Positions 22,789 through 35,070 of a stretch of 64,000 bases of DNA are shown one piece after another. Origin of the DNA: Poecilobothrus nobilitatus (Eukaryota > Arthropoda > Insecta > Diptera > Dolichopodidae); assembly GCA_947095535.1 (NCBI GenBank), contig OX352773.1, positions 4,836,001 to 4,900,000 of the forward strand, given 5' to 3'. Position numbers and translations under genes: made by a program. The notes under the pieces were generated by a model. It was not told the DNA's origin. It was given only the letters and a program-made list of their open reading frames with translations, and ran no database searches. The stretch's first letter is position 1, and each line of letters begins with the position of its first letter.

Positions 22789-24439
22789 TATATATTATAT
22801 ATTTTATAAAATTTCTTTTTCAATTGTATTATTTGAATCCACCCAACCTATTTAATCAATGAAAAGAATTAATTGGTTTTAAAACGTGAGCACGCGAAAT
22901 TTAGAAATCCGAGATTTTAAAACGCGAGATTTAGAAATGCGAGATTTCGTACCCAACATTTTTTTTAACCTTATTGGAAAGGCTTTAAATACGTATCATG
23001 AAGTGTAGATATATAAGATATATACGAAACTTATATTAAAAAGATCTTTTAACCGAGGTAGTATGGGATTCCAATGTTTGTATAAATAGTAAATAAGAAT
23101 TAAATGTTTTTCAAGATCAACATTATGAATGAACATTAACCAATTCGAATATAAGACCTCTTTAAATCATTTTGGGAATAATGTTTTCTAAATTTCTTTT
23201 TTAAAATAACTTCATTTAATTTTTCTGGCAATTTCCATTTTTTATTTAATTATTCATATTTATTGAGTAGTTTTTTTTTTTTAATGCTCTGTTATTTTAA
23301 ATTTCATTCTATTATTACCATAAACAAAAACATAATTAAATTTTTTTAATCACATAATTTACACTTTACACTTATTAAAATTTTTTTTTTTTGTAACATC
23401 GTAATTCTTAAAATAATTATTAATTTTATGACATTTCCTACATTTATTTAAGAGACTACCTTACACTTTACACTATTTCTAAATGCTAATAATAAAAAAT
23501 AAAAAAAAACATTAACCTGACTATAGGATTTGAATTTCGATATTCGAAACCAAACTGTATACATTAAAGGTTCTTTTTATTTTTTTTTGTCGTTCAGAAA
23601 GAAATTTAAAATTGGTTAAGTTTTCGTGTTTGTTCAATTGATTGTAAAAATGGTACATTTGGAGAACTATAAAAAGTTGAATACTTCAATAACAAATACA
23701 TATTTTAAAAATCTGTATTATAAACTTGTTATCAATTTTATGTTACTAATTAACAAATGTTATATGTATTATTTTGTATAGGTTAAATTTGACAAATCAT
23801 CGAAAATTAATAACCATTACTAATAACTTCCTTTAATTTTCGTAATTTTTTAATTTTATATATAATACGAATAAATGTCAAATAATTGTCACACTTTTCA
23901 GTTTTTATTATATTTCAGCATTTTCTTGGTTTTTTTTTTTTTTTTTTATATTATTATTATACCTAATTATCGTACATTTCTTTAATGGTCAGTGGAAATC
24001 AGATTTACTCAAATTCAAATATTTTATTTAAATATATCTGAAAATTAAAAGAAAAGATATAAAGATAAGACTTTTAGTGATCATTAAAAATGTAACATTA
24101 AAATGTATAAATTAAAAATAACGATGAAATTTTAATCGGTTTACTATATGTCATGACAGAAGCCTTTTCATGTAGGATTATATTAAATAAAACAAATTTA
24201 TTTCATTGTACATAAAATTTTAGAAAAAAAAGCTAAGTTTTTGCTCTATCTTTTGTTTTAGCAAAATATTGTTGCCAATAAATTTAATTAAAATGGCAAA
24301 TATTTGGTATATTAAAAAAGGCAAATTTAAAGTTTGAATTTTCTGTTTGCAGCTTAATGGTTTAAATTTTGTTGTTATATTATTTAAAAAGTTTATTGCA
24401 GGTCTAAAAAAATAAAAATTAGCTATTTTTAAATTAAAT
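22789..24439. other. AT-rich stretch with a small 30-bp tandem repeat
   Basis: ACGCGAAATTTAGAAATCCGA (22892 onward) is repeated 30 bp later as ACGCGAGATTTAGAAATGCGA (22922 onward), giving two units rich in CGCGA. The rest is A/T-rich without genes or recognisable transposons. Confidence 0.5.
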
Positions 24440-24525
24440 TATAACACGTGTAGGTTAAGGTTAAGGTGGCTGCCAAAAAGGCACACTTAGACCGTATTTG
24501 GTCCATTGTATAACACGTGTAACTT
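24440..24525 (+). repeat. Rep-G fragment
   Basis: GTTAAGGTTAAGGTGGCTGCC then GGCACACTTAGACC and TTTGGTCCATTGTATAAC. It is related to 54805-54890 (GCACACTTAGGTC and TTAGGTCCGTTGTGAAACC). I recall this type of repeat from fly genomes. Only the first ~85 bp are present here. Confidence 0.55.
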
Positions 24526-24589
24526 GTTCAGAAATTCTCAAAGTAAGAAATACATACCAATTCTTTATTTGTGCATTAATAGCTTTTCT

Positions 24590-25085
24590 TAGTTATATAG
24601 GGTTAGAGAACTGCAGCCCCTGAAATTTTGAAAAAAAAGTACTACTTTCACAATCATTTGTTCAATTTTACTTTTCGAATTTAGTATTTAAATTTACCGT
24701 TATATGAAAACAAGATTTCACTTCCTTCATATCTCCGAAACGCTTTTAGTTAGAGCCTTTTAGTTTTAGTTTAGAGAGAAGAAAGATCTTTTGGGTTTAA
24801 CATAAGTTAATATTTTTGTTTAAGTTTAAGGAGTCAAAAATTTAAAACGCACTATTCTCCGACACCCGTAACTTAGGTACTTCTGTAAGGGTTTCTTTAA
24901 AATTAAAGAAAGTATCGGTATAACTCTACCACGTTTTTAGTTAGAAGAGAAGAAAGATACATTGAAATTAGCATAAGTAACTTCAGGCCATTTTTTGGTA
25001 CCACCCCATTTTTAAAAGCTATTCGACGTAAAAATTATTTCGCGCTTCTAAAAACCTTTGGTTTACATTCTGCTTTGTTTTTTTC
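24590..25085 (-). repeat. Rep-E copy, minus orientation, two partial units
   Basis: TATCTCCGAAACGCTTTTAG, AGAAGAAAGATCTTTTGGG and CATAAGTTAA (24728-24815) recur in decayed form at 24915-24990. In between, GGAGTCAAAAATTTAAAACG and CACCCGTAACTTAGGTAC are the complement of the block at 28041-28110. This is a non-coding dispersed family seen six times in the window. The (GACGGACG) end is missing here. Confidence 0.5.
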
Positions 25086-25429
25086 TTATTTTTCTATCAT
25101 TAATGACTTCTAAATTATTGTTATTCTTTTAAAACGTGTAACACATTTTTCTATAAATAAAATTTATAAGAAAAAAATAAACTATCGGCTACTAAGGCCA
25201 CTATAGATGTAATATTATATTATTGATTTATACTGAAATATTATTTATTTTCTTTATATAATATATTTTGCCCATTATATTATTATATTATATATTAATA
25301 AAACTACATTTGCTAGTAACAGGACTTTGTTACTACCTAGTAAATACTATAAATACTTACTACCTACCTATATACTAAAAAACTACTTTTTTAGTATATT
25401 TTCCTTACAATATTTGAAAACACTTGCTA

Positions 25430-25505
25430 CATATACAGGATTTGACCCATGTCCTTTCGTTTAATAAGTTTTCTGCTTAACTACGAGACTTCTGCGCTGT
25501 CAAAT
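25430..25505 (-). mobile_element. Possible degenerate tRNA-like SINE head
   Basis: On the minus strand AGTCTCGTAGTTAAGCAG resembles a tRNA D-arm/A box region and ATGGGTCAAATCCTG resembles a B box, about 30 bp apart. The boxes are imperfect and no tail is recognisable. Confidence 0.35.
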
Positions 25506-28039
25506 TAATATTTAAAAAAAATAACATTAACTAAATATTTATTATAATTGCATATTTAAAGGAGCAACAAAATATTTTTATCAAAAACAAAATCTATTAA
25601 ATAATTCTATTAAAAATGTATAATATTTTAAATATAAAGATTTTTATTATTTATTAGATATTATTAGTTCATGTTCGTAAGATAAAAAAAAATTTTGATA
25701 TTTGGTTTCTATTTTTGATATTTTAACATGTTATATTTAATTAAATAATTTCTTTAAATTTTTGAAACATATATGATAGTTATTAATTATTCTTAAAGAA
25801 TTTTAAAAAATAATTAAATTACAGTGAATTTTATTAATTTTTAAGGTCGCTTAAATGTCACTATATGATTATTAAAAAAATCGGTCTTGAAATTCACAAA
25901 TAATTAACATTTATTTATTGATTCCTCATCATTTACCTTGATCTTCTTTTTCTGTTTTAGGAAGTTAGTTTTAAGAATCTAATTAACATCTTCTAATAAA
26001 TTATTTTAGTATATATTTGTTATTTTTTTTATTGTTTTTTTTTTTTTTTTGGTTTTTATTTACAAATTTATGTAAATAAATATTTTCTAAATGGCTTTCT
26101 ATATTTTTTTTATTAATTATATAACTGAATGTAATAAATATGTAAGTATAATCTTATACAGGCTCTAATATTTGTACCTTAATATTTGTACTAGCTATAT
26201 TATAACAAAGAATAGTAACAATCTAATAAAAATTATTATTACTATACTACAAAGTAAACACACATCCTCTTAACAATTAATCAAATTATGGCGAACGCAG
26301 AGGTGTAAAACTTTAATTAGTACTAAAATTTCTTAAACTTTGTGATGATTACAAATTTGACTTTAAATTTGAATAAAAAAAAGTTTTATTTAGTTTTAGT
26401 TTAAAACGTGTAGTTCCAATTTTTTTCTGTATTTATCTTTCAAAATTTTGTAGTAAAAAATTTTTTATTTTCAACATTTTTATTAAAAAAAATTAATTTA
26501 TTACAAAAAAAAAAAAAAAATTGTGATAGTAGAACTAGTGGGATTTGATATTGTGTTAAAATAAAATTCATTCATAAAATTGTTAATAAATTTGAAATAA
26601 TAATGAAAAAAAAAAAGAAATTTTTTTGAAAAATAAGTGTTTAATATAGCAAGATATATAATAAAAATTATTGGTAACCAATTTTTAATACTTTGTAGGT
26701 TTTCTTAATAATAACATAAATAATAAAAACTTTCCCTTACTTTGAAACTAAATAAAAAAAAAAAAGTTTTACGTAAGTTTTAAAAATTAGAAATTTCTTT
26801 TTTTTTTTTTAATTTTTAAAATGTTTACTCTTTAAAAAAGAAAAAAAACATTTTTATTACTTTAGTACTTCAACTTTATTGGCAAATCCTATAATTCTTT
26901 CAATGTTATTTAATCTTGTGTAACATCTTTATATACTATCCAACACCCATAGTATATATTATATGTAATATGTATGTACTCTATATGTAGAAATCTTATT
27001 AATTATTTAAAAGTAAATGAATGCTATATGGCTTCCTATAACCGTTGTTATAGAACTCAAAAGAATGAAGATTATAAATATTTTTGCACTGCAATTGTAC
27101 AATTATATTATATATAGCTTTAGTATGATGACTTATCTACAATTTCAAATTTTCCTAAGTAAAAAATAATTTTTGCATATAAACTTAATGAAAATCATAA
27201 ATTACATATCATAACGCAATAAAACACACACATAAATAAAATCATAAATGAATTTAAAGTGGATGACAAATGTGAAAGCTTATTAAATTTATATAATATA
27301 AGGTTCTATATAATTTATACTTATTTAATATCATTAAAATTCAATTTAATTTATTTTAATAATACAATTATTATATAATTATTAGGTATTTGAATATTAA
27401 AAATTTAAAGTAGAAAATAAGATAAAAGAAAATTATATAACTACAGACAAAGCCACCTTTATACTGACAAGCCTTAACATTCACTTTTTTTTATTTTTTT
27501 AATGGCTGCCGTAGAGTTTATGACAAATATAAACAAAAATTAGTTTTAGTATGAACTTCTTCTTCTGATATGAAAAAATTTTTTCTTGGGTATTAGAAAT
27601 TTAAATAAAATAATTTCCAATTACATAATTTCTAATTGAAAAATAAAAATTAAAAAAGAAACAATAATTAATAATGAGAAGATCTTTTGTTCAATTAAAT
27701 TTTATTCACATTTAAGTAATGTAAAATTTATTTAAGAAATTATAAACAAGTAATGGAAAAAACCAAAGGTTTTCTAAAAGCCCATTTCTAAAATTAAAAA
27801 ATATTCCATAATAAATCTAGAGTAAAGAGTAGATATATTGAAAAATAAATTTGTAATTATATAATTTACGTATTTATTAATACAAATTATGAATAATATC
27901 TAATGAAAAAAAAATTTAGAAAAATCAAATCACACTTTCGGCAATTATAAGGTAACCATATGTTATTAAGAAAAATTATTAAGACAAACAAAAATATAAT
28001 GTTGGAGCTTTAATTTTATATTCCTTAAAAAAAATTTGG
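25506..28039. other. AT-rich stretch, no gene seen
   Basis: Long A/T-rich tract with homopolymers (for example near 26036-26051 and 26504-26520). No open frame of note, no RNA gene and no recognisable transposon. Confidence 0.6.
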
Positions 28040-28040
28040 A

Positions 28041-28605
28041 CAGGTGCCCAAGTTACAGGTGTTTAAGAATAGAGAATTTTCAGTTTTTGACTCCTTACAG
28101 TTCCTAAATGGGGAGGGAGGGGGGTGGGCGACACAAAAATATTTCCGAAAATAACTCATACTTATTTAATACTCATCAAAATTTCAAGCTTCTAAATTAA
28201 ACCGTTTGATTCAATCGGGGTTCAAATTTTTGCAAAAATTGAGTTTCACATAACAGTATATTAATACCGCATGGCAAAGCCATATATTTTATATATATTT
28301 ATAAAGTTTATAAAACCAGATATCGTTTGGCTTTCAGATTGAAAATATGTTTTATAAAATCTATGTTATAACAATTTAAAGATAGGGATTTTTCGAACTT
28401 TGTATAGGACGAACTTTGAAGATCCGCAACGGATGGGGTTCCACAAAATTAGTTTTTTGGTGATGCTTATCCGTAGTTAGCATTGCATTGCTTTGTTGCA
28501 AACGATGTAGAAGTTTTGTAAACATCCAGACGGAAAGACGAACGGGCAGATGAACGGACAGACGGACAGAGAAATTTAACTCAACTTACATTTTTTGAAA
28601 ATATC
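28041..28605 (+). repeat. Rep-E copy, plus orientation, with GACGGACAG tail
   Basis: Starts ACAGGTGCCCAAGTTACAGG, includes CAGTTTTTGACTCCTTACAG, then GATAGGGATTTTTCGAACTTT, CGCAACGGATGGGG and AGTTTTGTAAACATCCAGACG, ending in an imperfect GACGGACAG run (28555-28571). The same order is seen at 45640-46175. Non-coding; mode of spread unknown. Confidence 0.6.
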
Positions 28606-31589
28606 CTAAAAAGTAACTATAATTATGTAGGGCTAATAAAGAAATATAGCAATTAAAAAGAAATAACTTATGTTTTATTATTGTATTTATTGTATTCGCT
28701 TGTTTATTATTAATTAATTTTTTTTTTATTTTTTATTTTCCATAATTAGAAATTATCTAATTGCAAATTATTTTATTTTGATTTTTAATAGATGAGAAAA
28801 AAATTTACCATACCATACTTTATTACTTTATTTACCATACCATACTTGATTACTTTATTTTTTTTTTTTTTGTGGTATTTAAAACTAAAATTTGATAGTT
28901 TGAAAAATTTTAATCTTATATAAATCAAAATATAACCTTTATCTAACGAAAATGTATTAAATAAAGCCTAAATGAAAGCCAAAGTTAAACAACTTATAAT
29001 AATAACATATTTAAGAAAGTTAAAGTTCTTTTTGTATTAAAATTTCAATTGTTTTTTTTTTTAAATATAATTCTATTTAATTTGCGAAAATTTAATTTTA
29101 ATTTAAAATATTTTACAATTAATTTTAAATTAATTAAATCACGTACACAAATTGTTATTTTAATATATACATAATTGGAAATAATTTAATTTCTTTTAAT
29201 TTTTTTAATTTAATTAAAAGTACTTTTGTATATAAAATAAATTAAACTAAGGAACTACAAGGAAAGAAAAGAAAAATTAAAATTAAATCAAATTAAGTTC
29301 GAAATTTGGTACTCTAAATTATTCAATATCTTATGTATAATTAACATTTGATCACCACAGATTTAAACATTATTATTTTAGTTAATGCCAATTACCAATT
29401 GGTATCGATCATTAATTTTAAAAAAATTTCAATCATTAGCAACCTAAAAAAAAATTAAAATTAAAAATAAAAAAATAACAGTTACAAAATTTTCTCACAT
29501 GACGTGGCATTAATTTAATTTGTCTGAACAATTTTTTTTTTTTTTTTTGCAGTATGAAATTAGGCGCTTTTGACCCATATAAATAATTTCCTAATAAATT
29601 ATAAGTAGGTATATGTATACATACATATATAGATATATCTATACTCTTTAAATTTTTAAAAACTTAAAAATTTTCAATCATTTAAAATCGTGAGTTTTTA
29701 CTCACCTGATCATTAAAGTTTTTTTTCTTTTGTTATAGGTATATCATATTAAATTAAAGATTAAACCGTATACTTAGGTATCAAGGTTTTTAATTCAAAT
29801 TTCAAACAGAAAAAGTATACATATTTTGGTATACACATTCATATGTATAAATAAATATATGTACTTTGTATATGTTGCATTAAACCACCATATGTTAAAT
29901 TAAATGGTATTCATATGTAGCTCAAGTATAAAATGAAAAAAAAAAAAAAAACTATACGATACAAGTTTTTACTCTTTTCCTAGATAATTTATCAAAAAAT
30001 ATATTAAAATAAAAGTTAAAACGGAATAAAAGCAAAATAAAAAAAAAAAACTTTCAAATGACTAAAGTACCATCAATCAAAAAGAGACGGCAACAACGAC
30101 AACAAAAAAAAAAACATTTTTTTTTCACTTTTGTTTTCTTTTTTGGTTTTAAATTATTGTTAGTGTCTTTTTTTTCTTTAGTAATTTAAAAGTATACATA
30201 TGCATGCAACCTAGACCTCGAAGATTTGGTCATGGTTGCATTCTTTAACAGATCAAAAAAAAAAAATAAACTTATATACTTAAGTATTGCTATACGACAG
30301 ATTTATTTGTTGGTATGGTACGTGTAAGCACCTTAATTTAAAATATTTTTTCTGTTTTACATGTTTTGATGTTCATATTGCATACCTCTTTGATACAGTG
30401 AAATCTTAATTGAATTCATTTTTCTCAACTTAACTTTGTTTGGTTTCTCAATATTTGTGAATAATTTCTTACAGTTACGATGATATAATATGTAAACTCT
30501 ATATTAAATATTTTAAATAACGCTGCTCTTTCCGGAATTTGAACCAAAAAAAAAAAAAAAATCCTCTCAAACTGTTGAAAATATTCACTTATATATTATG
30601 TATTCCCGGATGAAAACGGTGTAAAGGTAGTGATCTTATTAAGAACTTGATTCAGTTGATAGCATTTTGCGATATTTTTATGTTACTAACAATGTATAAA
30701 AATGATTCGATTTATAAACGTATAAAAATTATCCGATACTATTTTTAAAGGTTGAAAATAAATATATTTGCCAATGACCTAAACCAATTCATATCAGTTT
30801 GCGTAAGGGCATATAGTCTATTCATATACATAAACAAAATGACTGTAGCACTAAATTTTGTGATTTGATATAGAAAGAGACAGATATCGAATTTTTTTAT
30901 TGGCTTTGCACAAAAACAAAATTTAAAAAAAAAATTTTTTTGAAAACAAACAAATTATTATTTTTTTTTTAATAATTTCATATTTCTTGCACTATTAAGT
31001 AGAGGAGTATTGACAATCTTTTTCTTTCTCTTTAATCATTCATTGGAAAATTCTCTTTGTCGAATACGAAATGGTTGTATCAAAAAAATAACTCTAATGT
31101 GTGTAAATGAGATGGAAAGAATTTTTAAAGTTTTAGGTCATTGTAAAATGTAAATCCGTATTGCATTGCAACGCCATCATTTGTCAAATTTGAAATATGA
31201 AAACGAAAAACATAAAAATGCTTTTAAGGTAAAGGTCAGTACCGAATCAATTTTTATTTTAATAACTATAAAATATTTGATGTACTTATACGACTTATAT
31301 GTTTTGTAATAATCAATTTAGTTGTATTTTATTAAATAACTGTTAATCTATAAGAAAGAAAAAGAAAACTCTAATTAACTTCAATACAATTTTATTCAAC
31401 CGACAATTTTTATTTTTTACGACACATGTATTTCAAAAACTGCTTATAAAGCTTTAACATCGTTTAAAGTAGTAGCAATAATATTTTAAACATGGATGGG
31501 TGTCATTGACAATTAATTTTGTAGAAGAAATTCTTTTCTAGACACACCACTAAGGATATACATGTTCAAAAAAATCTCTTTTTCCTCTG
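28606..31589. other. AT-rich stretch, no gene seen
   Basis: A/T-rich sequence with homopolymers, including a T tract followed by GCAG (29532-29552) that looks like a splice acceptor but has no coding exon behind it. No gene is supported. Confidence 0.55.
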
Positions 31590-31830
31590 CATTTCAAATG
31601 ATTATTTCTCAAGTTTTACTGAATATTTTTTCAATCTTGAAACGCTATTAGTTATAAGTTTGAAATTTTCATAAGGTAAAAATCTTTCATAATAAGAATA
31701 AACTTCCTAAGAAAACACGAATGTATTCCCTGCTATTTTAGAGCTATTTGGTGTCAAAAACTGAGAATTTCGTATTTTTAGACACCTCTGCAAATTTGTT
31801 TAAAGTGAAATACAAAACTTAAGCTTCTTT
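31590..31830 (-). repeat. Rep-E copy, minus orientation, degenerate
   Basis: CTTGAAACGCTATTAGTTAT, then GGTGTCAAAAACTGAGAATT and TTTTTAGACACC, match the antisense of 28041-28110 and the sense of 24735-24900. Confidence 0.4.
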
Positions 31831-32239
31831 GGGCTTTATAAAAATAAATTCTGTCGTAAATATGACAGCAGCTGCCGGATGTGATTATATTTCAACCAAG
31901 TTTATTAAGAAATTTTCTAATCAATTGTATCGTATTTTCTAATTTTCCGTATATATATCCTATATGTACAGATATAATATCCTATGCATCCGTATGTACA
32001 TCGTGAAAATCTTAAAACAGTTATTATGTAATCGCACTTTAACATGTTAGTATTAGAATATGTAAAACCAAACATTTTTTAAAAAGACAATAAAAAAGCA
32101 TTATGGAATTGCGGCTACGTTTGCATCAAAATTTGTATTATTTTTTAGTATATATTTTATTTAAGAAAAAATTGTGAAAAATCAAGCCAAACTATCTATC
32201 TTCGATTTTATGGAAACCTTATATAACTAAGAAAATGGT

Positions 32240-32470
32240 GCTTCAGTGGCCTAGTGGGTAAGAGCGTATGAAAGCCGTTAACACATGCAAACTAGAATAT
32301 TAAAGTTTTGGTATTTAAAAGTAGTGAATTTTGCAAATTTTGACCCCTAATAGCTCTTAAAACTTGGAAAGGAAAAAAAAATTTCAGCAAAGCAGAACTT
32401 TAGATATAAACATTTAAAAATAAACCTTTTCGAATTTTGAGGAGTTGTAGTTTTTATTGAGCATAACATC
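32240..32470 (+). repeat. Rep-E fragment behind a tRNA-like string
   Basis: TTGACCCCTAATAGCTCTTAA, GCAGAACTTTAGATATAAAC and TCGAATTTTGAGGAGTTGTAG match 45705-46045 in order. Just upstream (32238-32275) CAGTGGCCTAGTGGGTAAGAG is a good pol III A box (TGGCCTAGTGG) like that of SINE-B, but no B box follows. Confidence 0.45.
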
Positions 32471-33487
32471 TCATAAAATAATTACCATTATTTATATTTT
32501 ACCAATTTAGGAAATATTTGTGCAATTTTTTTAAGTGATTTCACTTTGCCTAAATTGGTTTGATTCAATTTTGATAACCAAAAATCTTAATTATTTAAAC
32601 TTATAAAGAAATATATGAAAGAAATTTTATGTGAGTTAAAACTGAAATATTAGTCATTTTTAAATTGCATAATATTCCTAAATTTAATTCGTCAATTTTT
32701 TTTAGCGTAAATAAAAATTTTTTGTTAGGTAATTTAACTGTATTTAAAAATTTTCCGACGAACAAACTCAGTTATAAATTACATATAATTTAACGATTTA
32801 GTTTTTATTTTCCTGAACAGTCGAGTGGTAATTCTTCAATATGAAACATTTACAATATTAATTTATATTCCTTCCCTGTCAGATATTTATTTTTAAAAAT
32901 GTTATAATAAATGCTGACTTTATCTTTTTTCCTTTAAACGATACAAATCAAACAATAAAGAATTACAGATGTGATGAGAGAACGCCCACAGAAATAAAGC
33001 CCTAGGGCTGAAGTTCAAAACTTTTGACGTTAAAGCCTATATTTAAAAAGCATTAAAACCAGCGGTGCTATAATGCATTTTATAATAAAACTTTTAAGAC
33101 TTTATTTCACATTTAATAAGAAATAAGGCCTTAATTTATTTTTCATTCAATGTGATATATATATATAATGTGATATATGTTCATATATCTCATTTAATGT
33201 GAAATTTAAATTCTAAATTTTAATAAATGTAAATATAATGGGCTAATGTAGTCTGTAAAAAAGGTTATAAAACCAGGATTGTCGCCTTTTCCTTATGTAT
33301 ATGAGAAATTTATGAATTAGAAGAGATTTCATAGTTGGGTACAGTAAAATAATATCCAGTCAATTAAAATACAGACTCATGATTGTAACGTTTGTAAAAC
33401 CATATTAGAGATTCATCCATCCAAATGAATCATAAAGCTAATATTGGAAATACACACATTTGAATGGTTTATAAAGCTATATGGCGT
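32471..33487. other. AT-rich stretch, no gene seen
   Basis: A/T-rich sequence. A near-duplicate pair ATGTGATATATATATA/ATGTGATATATGTTC lies near 33150-33185. No gene, RNA or transposon is recognisable. Confidence 0.55.
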
Positions 33488-33869
33488 TCCAGCCAATGGT
33501 GTAGTGGGGTCATAATGGTCGGCTGGGTCATAAATTAATAAAACATAATATAGATTTTTCTTATAATATATATTAGTAGAATATAATTAAATTAAAAATA
33601 AGAATATATGTCCTATAAATTATAAATAATATTGTACTATATAATAAAATAATAATAAACTATAATTCTTGTATGAGATAATAGATGACGTAGAAATAAA
33701 AAAGAAACCTCTCATTGTCTGGTACAATAGCTACAGCCGAGTAATCAACGGCTTAGTGCAAATTAATGATGCACGAAACTGAAGTTTAGTTAAATATGAA
33801 AATCCATTAAAAAAATGACTTTGATGCCCCATACTCCTTCATAGGAGTGGCAAAAAAAAAAAAAAAATG
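33488..33869 (+). mobile_element. Possible SINE with SINE-A-like head and poly-A tail
   Basis: CCAATGGTGTAGTGGGGTC resembles an A box, and GGCTGGGTCATAAATTAA matches the sequence just after the SINE-A B box (GGTCAGGTCATAAATTAA), so the head is an internally deleted SINE-A-like one. About 170 bp later come GGTACAATAGCTACAGCCGAG and AACGGCTTAGTGC, then GATGCCCCATACTCC and a 16-nt A run (33853-33868). Head and tail may belong to one ~380-bp element or to two insertions. Confidence 0.4.
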
Positions 33870-34814
33870 GCGTTACGTTTCATTCTATTAAAATTACTTT
33901 GAAAGAGAATCTTTAAACTTATTAATATTAAAAAATGTTTAATAAATTAACTAACTTCAAAATTTTCCTACTCTTATTCAAACTTGTTCTTAAGAAATAA
34001 GATATAATAATAAAAAGTTATTATTGTTAGAAGACAATAATAATATGGAGAGAATTGTATTTAAATCCGTGAATAATTTAATTATGACTTTACGACATAA
34101 TTTTTCTTATATAAAAATATGGGTTTATGACACCTCACCTAAACTTTCACGTATGGCAGTTTGCATATGTCACATATGGGACCTGGTATACACATTTTTA
34201 ATATTTATTATAAAAAGTTTCTGCAGAGAAATAAATATTATATAAAAATAAACTATTTTAAATTTTTTTGAACACTTTTTAAAAAAAAGTAAAAATTTTT
34301 TAAATAATATAAAGAAAAGTTGTTTTCATTAAAAATCCGTTTGTTGTTTTTTTCGCCTATTCTGTCTACCAAAAATGGTTATTAATCGTAAACATTGATG
34401 CCAAAAAATTTCTTATAAATAATTTTTTTTTCGGTTGTTACAATAAAATAATAATAATTTGACTAGAGAAAAAAAGGAGAAAAGGGAAAAAATGATGAGT
34501 AAAACAATAAAAAAAAAATTTTTATTTTTTTTATTTTTTACGTAATAAACATTTATTTTTTGATTACAAAAATAAAGTTTTAAGGTCCACTGCGGCTTTT
34601 TCAAAATAATCCAAAGTGTAGCGATAATAAAATATTTAAAAATCAAATTTTATATGTTCACTTTATCTATACCTATCTATTCTATATATTATAATTGTCA
34701 AACATTGCTATTTTGTTGACTATATAGGTACTTTTGATTTTGGCGTTATTTTTTTTTTCCTTCCCACACCTATAAAGAGCATATGGCATACTTTTAGTCA
34801 TTTATTATTCATAT
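33870..34814. other. AT-rich stretch, no gene seen
   Basis: The frames at 34024-34245 (+) and 34413-34646 (-) have no recognisable domain. The upstream part of the LINE fragment at 34815 is not recognisable here. Confidence 0.45.
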
Positions 34815-34990
34815 TTGACTAAGCCTCAGTTTCTGCAATCATTAGTTTTACTAAGCCATCGATTACTCGGATGTAACTGTTGCTTTTATATTACGCACAC
34901 TCAAATCTCCATAATTTGCTTTATGAATGCTTTAAATATTGTGAACGCTAGGAACCCTAGAAATTCTCGTTTCTTTTTTATAAAATCAAT
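34815..34990 (+). pseudogene. LINE ORF2 C-terminal fragment
   Basis: The open frame contains LLSHRLLGCNCCFYITH and MNALNIVNARNPRNSRFFF. The NARNPRN string parallels NTRNPRN in the minus-strand LINE at 15672-15846, and the layout (RR..D..F.Y....N.I, then a R-x-x-R-N motif) fits the region after the RT domain in Jockey/CR1 elements. It is therefore probably a second, 5'-truncated copy of the same or a sister LINE. No RT motifs are seen upstream. Confidence 0.5.
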
Positions 34991-35070
34991 AAACGTTTTA
35001 TTTTTCAGAAAATACTGAAAAAATAAAAAATTTATTTTTTGTATAAAATTGAAAATTTAAATTATATACA

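Noticed and set aside
29532..29552. T tract followed by GCAG, resembling a splice acceptor
   Set aside because: No coding exon or donor follows. T tracts are everywhere in this window, so such strings are expected by chance.
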